Shown here: positions 10,221 to 18,767 of the stretch, piece by piece
Layout of the letters: the number at the start of each line of letters is the position of its first letter
Numbering within the stretch: the stretch's first letter is position 1
Assembly (NCBI RefSeq): GCF_002020135.1
Contig: NZ_MPZS01000001.1
Span: 310,001-374,000 of the forward strand
DNA length: 64,000 bases
Direction of reading: 5' to 3'
From: Thioclava marina
GTDB lineage: Bacteria > Pseudomonadota > Alphaproteobacteria > Rhodobacterales > Rhodobacteraceae
Made by a program: the position numbers and the translations under genes
The notes under the pieces: generated by a model
What the model was told of the DNA's origin: nothing
Databases searched by the model: none
The model's input: the letters and a program-made list of their open reading frames with translations, nothing else

Positions 10221-11747
10221 TCAGAAGAACCCGAGCTTGTTCGGGTTGTAGCTCACCAGCATGTTCTTGGTCTGCTGGTAATGGTCGAGCATCATCTTGT
10301 GGGTCTCGCGACCGATGCCCGACTGCTTGTAGCCACCGAAGGCCGCGTGAGCCGGATAGGCGTGGTAGTTGTTCACCCAGACGCGGCCCGCTTCGATGCC
10401 GCGACCGAAGCGATAGGCGCGCGAACCGTCACGGGTCCAGACGCCGGCGCCGAGGCCGTACATCGTGTCGTTCGCGATCTCGAGCGCTTCGGCCTCGTCC
10501 TTGAAGGTCGTGACCGAGACGACCGGCCCGAAGATCTCTTCCTGGAAGACGCGCATCTTGTTGTGGCCCTTCAGGATCGTCGGCTGGATATAGTAGCCGT
10601 TCGCCAGATCGCCGTTGAAGCGTGCGGCGTTGCCGCCGGTGAGCACTTCGGCGCCCTCTTCGCGGCCGATGGTCAGGTAGGACATGATCTTGTCATGCTG
10701 TTCCTGGCTGGCCTGGGCCCCGACCATCGTCTCCATCAGGCGCGGGTCGCCTTGCTTGATGGCTTCGACGCGGGCGATGCAGCGCTCGATGAACTTCTCG
10801 TAGATGTCTTCCTGGATGAGCGCGCGGCTCGGGCAGGTGCAGACCTCGCCCTGGTTGAAGGCAAAGAGCACAAAGCCTTCGACCGCCTTGTCGAGGAACG
10901 CATCATCCTCGGCCATCACGTCGGAGAAGAAGATGTTGGGCGACTTGCCGCCCAGTTCGAGCGTGACCGGGATCAGGTTCTCGGTCGCGGCCTGCATGAT
11001 CTTGCGGCCCGTCGCGGTCGACCCGGTGAAGGCGATCTTGGCGATCCGCGAGGAGCGCGCCAGCGCCGCACCGACTTCCGCGCCGAAGCCGTTGACGATG
11101 TTGAGGGTGCCGGCGGGCAGCAGGTCGGCGATGACTTCCATCAGCACCATGATCGCCGCCGGGGTCTGCTCGGCCGGTTTCATCACGATGCAGTTGCCCG
11201 CGGCCAGCGCCGGGGCCAGCTTCCATGCCGCCATCAGGATCGAGAAGTTCCACGGGATGATCTGGCCGACGACGCCCAGCGGCTCGTGGAAGTGGTAGGC
11301 GACGGTGTCGTTGTCGATTTCCGACATCGTGCCTTCCTGGCTACGCAGGACGCCCGCGAAGTAACGGAAATGGTCAACCGCCAGCGGAATATCGGCGGCC
11401 GTGGTCTCACGGATCGGCTTGCCGTTGTCCCAGGTCTCGGCGGCCGCGATCAGGTCGAGGTTTTCCTCGATCCGGTCAGCGATCTTGAGCAGGATGTTCG
11501 AACGCTCGGCCGGCGAGGTCTTGCCCCAGGCATCCTTGGCGGCGTGCGCGGCGTCGAGCGCCAGCTCGATATCGGCTTCGGTCGACTGGGCGACTTCGCA
11601 CACCTTGCCGCCGGTGATCGGGGTGATGTTGTCGAAATACTTGCCTGCGACGGGGGCAACGAACTTGCCGCCGATGAAGTTGTCGTAACGGTCGCGGAAC
11701 GGCGAAACCGAAACGCCCTTGAATTCAGGTGCCATATCGTTGGCCAT
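10221..11747 (-). CDS. NAD-dependent aldehyde dehydrogenase (ExaC/AcoD type)
   Basis: 508 aa cytosolic enzyme oxidising short aldehydes such as acetaldehyde to acids. The subgroup motif [12 protein letters not shown] is present, with catalytic Cys303; [14 protein letters not shown] holds the general base and [11 protein letters not shown] the cofactor loop. ATG at 11747 follows GGGAGGAAAGACC. Members of this subgroup are typically controlled by AcoR-like activators, and such a gene, shortened, lies directly upstream. The promoter carries an inverted repeat CTGTCTC-N6-GAGACAG about 112 bases before the start. The physiological aldehyde is inferred, not shown. Confidence 0.93.
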   Translation of the reverse strand: MANDMAPEFKGVSVSPFRDRYDNFIGGKFVAPVAGKYFDNITPITGGKVCEVAQSTEADIELALDAAHAAKDAWGKTSPAERSNILLKIADRIEENLDLIAAAETWDNGKPIRETTAADIPLAVDHFRYFAGVLRSQEGTMSEIDNDTVAYHFHEPLGVVGQIIPWNFSILMAAWKLAPALAAGNCIVMKPAEQTPAAIMVLMEVIADLLPAGTLNIVNGFGAEVGAALARSSRIAKIAFTGSTATGRKIMQAATENLIPVTLELGGKSPNIFFSDVMAEDDAFLDKAVEGFVLFAFNQGEVCTCPSRALIQEDIYEKFIERCIARVEAIKQGDPRLMETMVGAQASQEQHDKIMSYLTIGREEGAEVLTGGNAARFNGDLANGYYIQPTILKGHNKMRVFQEEIFGPVVSVTTFKDEAEALEIANDTMYGLGAGVWTRDGSRAYRFGRGIEAGRVWVNNYHAYPAHAAFGGYKQSGIGRETHKMMLDHYQQTKNMLVSYNPNKLGFF

Positions 11748-11858
11748 GGTCTTTCCTCCCTGTTGTGATCGCAACCACCTCTGTTGCGCGTCATGAGAAG
11801 GAGCATGTCCGCTCCCGCGAATCGTGCATAGCCGTCCTGATCTGGTGGAATGACTCAT

Positions 11859-11878
11859 CTGTCTCAGCGACGAGACAG
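11859..11878. promoter_or_regulatory. Operator: inverted repeat CTGTCTC-N6-GAGACAG
   Basis: Perfect 7-bp half-sites around AGCGAC, 112-131 bases upstream of the aldehyde dehydrogenase start. The same half-sites with the same 6-base spacing occur at 13127-13146 before the adjacent regulator gene. This makes it a strong candidate binding site for that regulator. Confidence 0.8.
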
Positions 11879-11943
11879 GTGCAGGCGCAGAAAGAGGTGA
11901 TTTTTCGTGATAGAAAACGCTCAAAGCCAATAAAACAAGGCGA

Positions 11944-11959
11944 TACGACTTTAGTCGTA
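11944..11959. promoter_or_regulatory. Perfect dyad TACGACT-TT-AGTCGTA
   Basis: A 7-bp perfect inverted repeat with a 2-base spacer, about 200 bases upstream of the aldehyde dehydrogenase start and beyond the regulator gene's terminator. It is probably a second operator, bound by a different protein because its half-site is unrelated to CTGTCTC. The binding protein is unknown. Confidence 0.5.
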
Positions 11960-12015
11960 GAGGTCCGCACCAGCCCGTGAAGGGCCGATTCACCCTCGCA
12001 ATGCCGGCATGAAAA

Positions 12016-12035
12016 CGGGGGGCGAATGCCCCCCG
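12016..12035 (-). terminator. Terminator of the GAF-Fis regulator gene
   Basis: Hairpin CGGGGGGC-GAAT-GCCCCCCG, followed on the minus strand by TTTTCAT, 24 bases after the regulator stop. It separates the regulator transcript from the aldehyde dehydrogenase promoter region. Confidence 0.85.
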
Positions 12036-12058
12036 ATCAATCTCTTGCCGGTGACGGA

Positions 12059-13030
12059 TCAGACCCCGAGATTGAGCGCCTTGGCCTTGCGGTAGAACGT
12101 CGCCCGCCCGATCCCGAGATCGCGCGCAGCCGCCGAGACATTGCCGCCATTGCGCGCGAGCGCCCGGGCCATCTCGGAGCGCTGCGCCTCCTCCAGCCCG
12201 TTTCGGATCCCCTGTTCGAGCAGATCCGACGCGGGAAGCTGGCCGATCTGGCCCGCCTCGATCCCCAGATGACGCCGCGCCGCGCGGGTCGCCCCCACGA
12301 CGAGGTCGTCGCGATCGAGAGCAAGCAGCATCACCCCCTGCGCCCCGGCCTCACCCGATCCCGTCGACAGGATGCGCGCCCCATCGTAGGAGGCGCGAAA
12401 CAGATCGGCCTCGATCCGATGCGCCGCGTCCTGCACGGTCAGAGCCACGAGACGCGCATAGCCCTCTGTCATGTCCGACCGCGCGGAACTGACATCGATC
12501 ACGCCCGCCAGATCACCCTGAGCGCCGAAAATGGGCGAGCCCATGCAGGTCAGAACCGTGTTGCGGGTGCGGAAATGCTGGTCGCGCCAGACGGTCACGG
12601 GGCGCGCCTCGGCCAGACAGGTTCCGATCCCGTTCGTCCCTTCGGAGCCCTCGGACCAGTCCGAACCCGGCGCGAGGTTCGAGGAATGGAAATCGTTCAC
12701 ATCGGCCTCGCGCAGACGCTCGTCGAGGACCAGACCGCCCGCATCCGACAAGAGCACGGTGCACCCCGCATCCCCCGCCGCCCGCGCGAGCCGGTCGAGC
12801 ACCGGCGAGGCGATGCGCATCATCAGTTCGGCCTTCTCGCGCCGCTCGCGCATCTCTACCTCGGTCAGCCGGTCGTTGCGGCGGGTCGTCTCGGGGTCGA
12901 TCTGGTGATGCAGGAGCGAACGCCGCCAGCTCGCGGCAAAGCCTGCCCGACCGGCGGATTTGGGCGAGGAAACGACCTCGCGAACGATATCGGCATGATG
13001 GCGAGGAACGCCCGTATGCAGTGCCGGCAT
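12059..13030 (-). CDS. AcoR-like GAF-Fis regulator lacking the AAA+ domain
   Basis: 323 aa. ATG at 13030 follows GGGAGG. The N-terminal part matches AcoR-type activators: [10 protein letters not shown], then a GAF-like domain (about 75-200) with [11 protein letters not shown] and a DQHF-type segment. A short PAS-like linker ([17 protein letters not shown]) runs straight into a C-terminal Fis helix-turn-helix ([22 protein letters not shown]). The roughly 240-residue sigma-54 AAA+ ATPase of full-length AcoR (Walker A, GAFTGA) is absent with no frameshift, so this is a compact DNA-binding protein rather than a sigma-54 activator. It probably senses an aldehyde or alcohol and controls the downstream aldehyde dehydrogenase and itself through CTGTCTC-N6-GAGACAG. 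Confidence 0.88.
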   Translation of the reverse strand: MPALHTGVPRHHADIVREVVSSPKSAGRAGFAASWRRSLLHHQIDPETTRRNDRLTEVEMRERREKAELMMRIASPVLDRLARAAGDAGCTVLLSDAGGLVLDERLREADVNDFHSSNLAPGSDWSEGSEGTNGIGTCLAEARPVTVWRDQHFRTRNTVLTCMGSPIFGAQGDLAGVIDVSSARSDMTEGYARLVALTVQDAAHRIEADLFRASYDGARILSTGSGEAGAQGVMLLALDRDDLVVGATRAARRHLGIEAGQIGQLPASDLLEQGIRNGLEEAQRSEMARALARNGGNVSAAARDLGIGRATFYRKAKALNLGV

Positions 13031-13125
13031 GCGAAAGCCTCCCTCTCTTGCGCAGCCCCTGAGGCTGGAAAGGTTAGGCCGATTCGGACCTTTCACAACG
13101 AAAATTCGCCGTGAGGGCGGAAAAA

Positions 13126-13147
13126 ACTGTCTCGGGGTCGAGACAGT
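13126..13147. promoter_or_regulatory. Second copy of the CTGTCTC-N6-GAGACAG operator
   Basis: ACTGTCTC-GGGGTC-GAGACAGT, an 8-bp perfect inverted repeat between the rlmE stop and the regulator start, about 97 bases before the latter. Half-site and spacing equal those at 11859-11878, which suggests autoregulation. Confidence 0.8.
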
Positions 13148-13153
13148 CCGCGC

Positions 13154-13891
13154 TCAGTCCTCCTCGTGCCGGCGCCCCCGAAATCCTTGCGCAACCACGA
13201 ATTTTTCCGAGCTGTCCGAGCGCGAGGCGGGCGGTTTCACATTCGCGACCTTGGTGAAATTTTTCTTCAGGATGTTGAGCAGACCCTGCTCCGCCCCGCC
13301 CGCGAGCACCTTGGCAACGAAGGTACCGCCCTCTTCGAGCACGTCGAAGGCGAACTCGGCCGCCGCTTCGCACAGCGCGATGATGCGCAAATGGTCGGTG
13401 TTCTGGTGGCCAGAGCTGGCCGCGGCCATGTCCGACATCACCACATCGGCATTCCCGCCAAGCCAGGCCTTCACCTTGTCGTCGGCCCCTTCGGAAAGGA
13501 AATCGAGCTGATGAATCTCGGCGCCCGCGATCGGGTCGACCTCCTGCAGGTCGACGCCCAGAACGGTGCCGACCTTCTTGCCCGACTTTTCTCCCAGAGC
13601 GTTGACCCGCTTCACGGCGACCTGGCACCAGCCGCCGGGCGCGCAGCCCAGATCGACGACCCGCGCGCCGGGCACGAGGAAGCGATACTTGTCGTCAAGC
13701 TCGAGGATCTTGAAAGCCGCACGGCCCCGGTAGCCCTCTTTCTTTGCGCGCTGCACATAAGGATCGTTGAGCTGACGCTCGAGCCAGCGGGTCGAGCTCA
13801 GCTTGCGGCCCTTCGCGGTTTTCACGCGCACGCGCAGATCGCGCTGGCCGCGCCCGGAGGTGTTCTTGCCTGTCGGTGTCTTCGTCATCAT
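13154..13891 (-). CDS. rlmE: 23S rRNA 2'-O-methyltransferase (FtsJ/RrmJ family)
   Basis: 245 aa SAM-dependent methyltransferase for U2552 of 23S rRNA. The SAM-binding motif [14 protein letters not shown], the catalytic Asp in [12 protein letters not shown], the motif [11 protein letters not shown] and the terminal [21 protein letters not shown], with late Lys and Glu, fit the K-D-K-E family. The N-terminus carries about 35 extra basic residues ([20 protein letters not shown]), common in alphaproteobacterial members. The gene start overlaps the ppx stop by 4 bases. Confidence 0.95.
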   Translation of the reverse strand: MMTKTPTGKNTSGRGQRDLRVRVKTAKGRKLSSTRWLERQLNDPYVQRAKKEGYRGRAAFKILELDDKYRFLVPGARVVDLGCAPGGWCQVAVKRVNALGEKSGKKVGTVLGVDLQEVDPIAGAEIHQLDFLSEGADDKVKAWLGGNADVVMSDMAAASSGHQNTDHLRIIALCEAAAEFAFDVLEEGGTFVAKVLAGGAEQGLLNILKKNFTKVANVKPPASRSDSSEKFVVAQGFRGRRHEED

Positions 13892-15033
13892 TCCATCTCT
13901 TCAAGAACGCCATCGGCGGCCATTTGGGCGTATAGCAGCCCCTCGCGCAAGCCCCGGTCCGCCACCGACATCTGGTCGGTCGGCCAGACCCGCATCAGCG
14001 CCTGCAAGATCGCAGCCCCCGACATGATCAATGTGTGCCGGTCGCGCCCGATGCGCGGATCCATGCGTCGCCCTTCGGGCCCGAGCTGCAGGAACGAGCG
14101 GATCACCGCGTCGATCTGGCCCGAATTCATCGTCAGCCCGTCCACGCGGTTGCGGTCATAGCGCTTGAGACCGAGGTGGCAGGCCGCGACCGTGGTCACG
14201 GTGCCCGAGGTGCCGATGATCTGGAAGCCGTCTTGGGGACTGCCCGCCGCATAGGGGGTGAAATCGGCCAGTTTTTCCTCGAAGAACCAGCTCATCAGCG
14301 CAAAACGCGCCGCATCATCCTCGACATCGGCGAACTGGTCCTTGAGCGTCGCAACCCCCAGCGGCACCGAGATCCAGTCCACGACCCGCGCGGCCGGCAC
14401 CGGCCCGTCGGGCTGGTTGAACCCCTGCGAGAGCCGCATGATCGCGCGGGCGCGGTCGCCGGGCGGCACGTCCTCGAGGTCGATCCAGACAAGCTCGGTC
14501 GAGCCGCCGCCGATATCGACCACCAGCACCTGTTCGGACCTGGGCGAGACCAGCGAGGCGCAGGAAATCACGGCAAGCCGCGCCTCTTCCTCGGGCGGGA
14601 TGATCTCCAGTGGGAGCCCCGTCTCGCGGCGCACGTAGCGCAGGAAATCGCGGGCGTTCTTGGCGCGGCGGCAGGCCTCGGTCGCAACGAGCCGCATCCG
14701 CTTCACGCCATGCGCCTCGATCTTGCGCCGGCAGATCTGGAGCGCCTGCACGGTACGGGCCATGGAGCTGCGAGAAAGCCGGCCATAGGTCTCAAGACCC
14801 TGACCGAGCTGGACCGCCTTGGAAAAGCTGTCCACGACCTGAAACTGAGAGCCCTTCGGACGGGCGATCAGCATCCGGCAACTGTTTGTACCAAGATCAA
14901 GCGCGGCATAGAGCCCCTCGCCTGTCTTGGCGGTCTGGGTCGCGGGTGGCTCGACCTGAGCCGGTTTCACCGCTTGCGCGGGGTTCACAGCTTTCGGGAG
15001 CGCGCCCGCCGACCGGCGACGCCTGGGCGCCAT
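13888..15033 (-). CDS. ppx: Ppx/GppA-family phosphatase
   Basis: 381 aa exopolyphosphatase/pppGpp phosphatase-like enzyme of the ASKHA fold. The phosphate-1 motif is [17 protein letters not shown], and the second phosphate motif [14 protein letters not shown] is intact. The start [10 protein letters not shown] at 15033 is preferred because GGAGGG lies 8 bases upstream; ATG at 15054 is possible. A Pro/Ala-rich linker precedes the domain. It is coupled to rlmE by overlap. The roughly 295 bases upstream to the EF-hand gene contain no convincing gene. Confidence 0.92.
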   Translation of the reverse strand: MAPRRRRSAGALPKAVNPAQAVKPAQVEPPATQTAKTGEGLYAALDLGTNSCRMLIARPKGSQFQVVDSFSKAVQLGQGLETYGRLSRSSMARTVQALQICRRKIEAHGVKRMRLVATEACRRAKNARDFLRYVRRETGLPLEIIPPEEEARLAVISCASLVSPRSEQVLVVDIGGGSTELVWIDLEDVPPGDRARAIMRLSQGFNQPDGPVPAARVVDWISVPLGVATLKDQFADVEDDAARFALMSWFFEEKLADFTPYAAGSPQDGFQIIGTSGTVTTVAACHLGLKRYDRNRVDGLTMNSGQIDAVIRSFLQLGPEGRRMDPRIGRDRHTLIMSGAAILQALMRVWPTDQMSVADRGLREGLLYAQMAADGVLEEME

Positions 15034-15328
15034 GATCACGCCCTCCGATTTCAAGTTGTCATAAAACTATCGGTTCGGGCGATCCGGTTCAAGGGAGCGT
15101 GACGCGGAAGTGAAGGATCTGCGGGAACCATTTGATCGACAGCGCCGCGAGGCCCGAGACGTGGCGGGGCGCAACGAGACTATCCAAAGCGCGAACATAT
15201 AAGGGGGCGGACATCCGTCCGCACTCCGCCACGCAATCTTGGCCCCTGCGCCGCGCCGCCGAAAAACGCCCGGCCGAAAAGGCTTGGGCGGTGTCGCGCC
15301 ATACAGCCGATGGGCCTCGGGCGGACCC

Positions 15329-15769
15329 TTACTGCGCGGGCTTCATCGCGAAATCGTCCAAAGTGATGCCGCCATCGCCATTCTTGTCGAGCTGAGTGAA
15401 CCATTTCACGGTACTGGCCTGGAACTCGTCCAGGCTCACCAGCCGATCGCCGTTTGCGTCGGTCGCCTCCATCCGCATACCGTCCGCCATCTTCTGCATC
15501 TGCTCGCGTTGTTTGCCTTCATAGCCCGCAACGTCATTGGCACGCGCCTCGTCGAAAATCGCGTGCTCTTCGAGATCGAGCATCCCGTCCTCATTGGCAT
15601 CGAAGGAGGCGAAGACATCGCCGCGCATCGCTTCGAGCTCGGCCAGCGTCGCGATGCCATTTCCGTCGCGGTCCCAGGTGGACATGAATTGCTCGGCGGG
15701 GGTCTCGGCCTGCGCCGCCAGCGGCAGGCTCAGAAGAAGGGCGGCGATCAGGGAAAAGCTCTTGGTCAT
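15329..15769 (-). CDS. Secreted EF-hand calcium-binding protein
   Basis: 146 aa with a signal peptide (about residues 1-21, cleavage after LPLAAQA). Four EF-hand-type loops are visible: DRDGNGIATLAEL, DANEDGMLDLEEH, DANGDRLVSLDEF and DKNGDGGITLDDF, all with Asp at the calcium-ligating positions. It is probably a periplasmic or exported calcium buffer or sensor. The binding partner is unknown. The start follows a weak site. Confidence 0.9.
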   Translation of the reverse strand: MTKSFSLIAALLLSLPLAAQAETPAEQFMSTWDRDGNGIATLAELEAMRGDVFASFDANEDGMLDLEEHAIFDEARANDVAGYEGKQREQMQKMADGMRMEATDANGDRLVSLDEFQASTVKWFTQLDKNGDGGITLDDFAMKPAQ

Positions 15770-16091
15770 GGTCTCGCTTTCTATGCGTTGCGTGAATGGG
15801 CACATGCCGGGCCATCGATTTTGCGACCGACCCCGGCCCGATCTAAGAGGCGGCGGCCGCAAAAGAATGTGCCAGATCGCCGCGCGACCAATCCGCCGCA
15901 GCCTCGCTTGAGCCCCGCTCATCATCTTGTCGCGGATTTTTCCGATCCCGCGCGGTAGCCCTGCCCCCGCCGCGCCTGCTATCACCTCTCGCACGGACAG
16001 GCTTACGTCGCTGAGCCGCGACGGAATGTCGAAATTCCACCGCGCGCCACGTCGCTTTCGCGCAATTCTGAACTCGTGAGGAGAGATTCGC
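15770..16091. other. 322-base divergent intergenic region
   Basis: Lies between the EF-hand gene (minus) and the C1 operon (plus) and should hold both promoters. No riboswitch, long hairpin or coding sequence was recognised. A GAGGAGAGA ribosome binding site serves the plus-strand gene. A near-match to a sigma-54 site on the minus strand has one base too many between its GG and GC elements. Confidence 0.5.
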
Positions 16092-16400
16092 ATGGCACAG
16101 ATCACCTTGGTCTATTGGCGCGACATCCCGGCCCAGATCATCGCGGGCAAGGGACGCCGGGGCGTCAAGAAGCCGCTCCCCGAGCGGTTCGAGCAGGCGA
16201 TCGACCGTGCGGCGATGAAAGTGGGCGCACGCGACAGCGACGCCTATCTGGCCGAATGGCGCAAGGTGGTCGAGGGCGATGAGCCCGGTGACGATGCCGA
16301 AGCCGCCGAAGCCGTGCTGGCGCGAATTCTCTCCAAGTATGACGACGCGCATCTGCGCGCTTTGATTGCCAATGACGGCTGGGACCCCACGTCGTCCTAA
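16092..16400 (+). CDS. PF13769-type 'virulence factor' domain protein of the C1/corrinoid operon
   Basis: 102 aa small soluble protein, beginning AQITLVYWRDIPAQIIAGKG with a KKPLPERFEQAIDRAAM segment. It resembles the small family named 'virulence factor' in databases. Despite the name, its consistent neighbours are MetF-like reductase and methyl-THF:corrinoid methyltransferase genes, as here (13 bases to the next gene). A role as accessory to corrinoid-dependent methyl transfer is inferred. No catalytic motif is recognisable. Confidence 0.75.
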   Translation: MAQITLVYWRDIPAQIIAGKGRRGVKKPLPERFEQAIDRAAMKVGARDSDAYLAEWRKVVEGDEPGDDAEAAEAVLARILSKYDDAHLRALIANDGWDPTSS

Positions 16401-16413
16401 GGGAGAGATGCGA

Positions 16414-17298
16414 ATGGCACTTGTGAATTTCCGCCGCGAGGCGCCGCGCCCGCCGGTCAACGGCAAGATGGAGGCGCTTCTGGAAGGCGCTTCGGTCGAA
16501 GTGATGCCGCGCACCGCCGCGAAGGTGGAAAGTTTCCGTGCCCTTTTTGCCCCCGGAACGCGCGTCTATATCGCCCATATCGAGGGCACCCCGATCGAGG
16601 AAATGCTCGCCACCGCCAGGCGCCTGCGCGACGAGGGCTTCGAGCCGATGCCGCATTTTCCCGCGCGCATCATCCGCGATGCGGCTCAGCTGAATGACTG
16701 GGTGCAGCGCTACAAGGGCGAGGCCGGGGTTCAACAGGCACTTCTGCTGGGCGGCGGCGTCAAAGAACCCGTGGGCGAGATGCATTGCGCGATGCAGATG
16801 ATCGAGACCGGCGCGTTCGACGGCTTTGCCCGCCTGCATGTCGCGGGCCACCCCGAGGGCAATCGCGACATCGACCCCGATGGCGGCGAGGCCGAGGTGA
16901 TGGCCGCGCTCAAGCTGAAACAGGATTTCGCGAACCGCACCGATGCCGATATGGCGATCGCCACCCAATTCGCCTTCGAGGCCGGTCCGATCCGCGACTG
17001 GGCCACGCGTCTGGAGGCCAACGGGATCGAGATGCCGGTCCATCTGGGCGTGGCCGGTCCCGCCAAGCTGCAAACGCTCCTGAAATTCGCCATCGCCTGC
17101 GGCGTGGGCCCCTCGCTGAAAGTGCTGCAAAAGCGCGCCCGCGATGTGACCAAGCTGCTCCTGCCCTTCGAGCCGACCGACCTCCTGACCGATCTCGCGC
17201 TGGATCGCCCGTCGAATATCGAAGCCGTGCATTTCTTCCCGCTGGGCGGTATCACCGCGACAGCCAATTGGATCGCCGAACAGAGAGGCCATGAATGA
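16414..17298 (+). CDS. Methylenetetrahydrofolate reductase-like protein
   Basis: 294 aa MetF-type TIM barrel expected to use FAD to make 5-methyl-THF. Residues VYIAHIEGTPIEEML, the ARIIRDAAQLNDW segment, VAGHPEGN and ATQFAFEAGPIRDW follow the MetF pattern of sheet ends. The sequence is divergent from housekeeping MetF, so the cofactor is unproved. ATG at 16414 has AGGGAGA 7 bases upstream. The last codons overlap the next gene (ATGA), so methyl-THF producer and consumer are coupled. Confidence 0.85.
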   Translation: MALVNFRREAPRPPVNGKMEALLEGASVEVMPRTAAKVESFRALFAPGTRVYIAHIEGTPIEEMLATARRLRDEGFEPMPHFPARIIRDAAQLNDWVQRYKGEAGVQQALLLGGGVKEPVGEMHCAMQMIETGAFDGFARLHVAGHPEGNRDIDPDGGEAEVMAALKLKQDFANRTDADMAIATQFAFEAGPIRDWATRLEANGIEMPVHLGVAGPAKLQTLLKFAIACGVGPSLKVLQKRARDVTKLLLPFEPTDLLTDLALDRPSNIEAVHFFPLGGITATANWIAEQRGHE

Positions 17299-18278
17299 CC
17301 CGCACCGTCCTTGAGTCCAAAACCAAAACCGTCGTGATCGGCTTTGACGAGCCCTTCTGCGTCATCGGGGAGCGGATCAACCCCACGGGCCGCAAGAAGC
17401 TCGCTGCCGAGCTTGAGATGGGCGATTTCTCGACCGTCGAGAAAGACGCGCTCGAGCAGGTCGCCTGTGGCGCGACGGTTCTGGACATCAACTCGGGGGC
17501 GGTCTTTTCGAACAAGATGGCCGAGGACCCGCGCTATGCGGACAACAACTTCGTCGAACCGCCGCTGATGCGCGATCTGATCAGCCGCGTTCAGGCGGTC
17601 GTCGATGTGCCGCTGTGCATCGACAGCTCGGTGCCTGCCGCGTTGGAGGCCGGTCTGGAGGCCGCCGAAGGCCGTCCGCTGCTGAACTCGGTCACGGGCG
17701 AGGAAGAGCGGCTGGAGCTGGTTCTGCCGCTGGTGAAGAAATACAACGTGCCGGTCGTGGCGATCTCGAACGACGACACCGGGATTTCCGAAGACCCCGA
17801 TGTCCGTTTCGCCGTGGCCAAGAAGATCGTCGAGCGCGCCGCCGATTTCGGCATCCCCGCGCATGATATCGTCGTGGATCCGCTGGTGATGCCGGTGGGC
17901 GCGATGGCCACCGCTGGCCGTCAGGTCTTCACGCTGGTCAACCGCCTGCGCGAGGAACTGGGCGTGAACACCACCTGCGGCGCGTCGAACATCTCCTTTG
18001 GCCTGCCCAACCGTCACGGGATCAACGGGGCTTACCTTCCGATGGCGATCGGCGCGGGCATGACGAGCGCGATCATGAACCCGGTGCGCAATCAGGAGAT
18101 GGAGGCGATCCGCGCCGCCAACCTGCTGATGAATCACGATCCGAACGGGATGGAGTGGATCAAGCTCGCCAAGGTGCTCGATGCGATGAAGGAAGAAGGC
18201 GTGAGCTTCGCCGAAGCCTCGGCCGCCGCAGCTGCTGCTGGTGGCGGGCGTCGCGGCGGGCGTCGTCGTCGCGGCTGA
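17295..18278 (+). CDS. Methyltetrahydrofolate:corrinoid methyltransferase (pterin module of split methionine synthase)
   Basis: 327 aa pterin-binding TIM barrel homologous to the folate domain of MetH and to AcsE. FCVIGERINPTGRKKL, TVLDINSGAVF, PLCIDSSVPAALEAGL, VVDPLVMPVG and TTCGASNISFGLPNR are the substrate-binding loops. It passes the methyl of 5-methyl-THF to a separate corrinoid protein, for which the gene at 48724 is the candidate. The C-terminus is odd: an Ala-rich stretch ending GGGRRGGRRRRG, resembling the tail of the homocysteine module at 46332. It is followed by a strong terminator. Confidence 0.92.
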   Translation: MTRTVLESKTKTVVIGFDEPFCVIGERINPTGRKKLAAELEMGDFSTVEKDALEQVACGATVLDINSGAVFSNKMAEDPRYADNNFVEPPLMRDLISRVQAVVDVPLCIDSSVPAALEAGLEAAEGRPLLNSVTGEEERLELVLPLVKKYNVPVVAISNDDTGISEDPDVRFAVAKKIVERAADFGIPAHDIVVDPLVMPVGAMATAGRQVFTLVNRLREELGVNTTCGASNISFGLPNRHGINGAYLPMAIGAGMTSAIMNPVRNQEMEAIRAANLLMNHDPNGMEWIKLAKVLDAMKEEGVSFAEASAAAAAAGGGRRGGRRRRG

Positions 18279-18300
18279 TTGGCCAGGAAATTTCGCGAAA

Positions 18301-18327
18301 CGCCCGGGTCTCGGCCCGGGCGTTTTT
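18301..18327 (+). terminator. Terminator of the C1 operon
   Basis: Hairpin CGCCCGGG-TCTCGG-CCCGGGCG followed by TTTTTC, 22 bases after the methyltransferase stop. Confidence 0.92.
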
Positions 18328-18330
18328 CTT

Positions 18331-18767
18331 TGTGCCGAGAGCAAAGGGCCGTCAGGCGCTGCGCGGGCCGCTCGCATCGCGGATCCCGCCTCCGACCGTT
18401 GCCCGAACGCGATCAATCCGAGCCTGTCTCATCGCCCTTTTCACGGCAAAAACGGAGCGCCCGACCCGTCAATCCAGAAAATTCGCGGAAACTTCGCACC
18501 ATCCCGTTTCCATTTTCTTAACAAAGCGTTTCCCAACCCACGTATCAATCACAACGATTCGCTTTTTCGTGACCCAAGCGTTTCCATTTTGGCGTCAATA
18601 TCGCGAGGATTGGCGGAATCTGGCAACAACAAGACGTGGAAGCGGCAAGAACACGCCACTATATCTGCGACGGCCTCAAAAAATTCTAATTAACGGTCAA
18701 ATATTTACTGGAAGAAGTTCATGTCCTGTGCCTAGTCTGGACCACCAACCTGGGAAGACGCACTGCC
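18331..18767. other. 437-base AT-richer leader region
   Basis: No gene recognised. The stretch 18440-18720 is visibly richer in A/T than its surroundings. It contains an exact 12-base direct repeat CGTTTCCATTTT (18505-18516 and 18579-18590) and a second repeated AAGCGTTTCC (18524-18533 and 18576-18585). Near its end a four-codon open frame (18721-18735, Met-Ser-Cys-Ala) follows a GGAAG site. Promoter and leader of the DUF2927 gene are likely here. Confidence 0.5.

Noticed and set aside
15110-15202. 30-codon GTG-started frame upstream of ppx
   Set aside because: No ribosome binding site, no recognisable features, ordinary for GC-rich intergenic DNA.
15861-15874. TGGCAC...TTGC sigma-54-like site on the minus strand before the EF-hand gene
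   Set aside because: One extra base between the GG and GC elements; sigma-54 promoters tolerate almost no spacing change.
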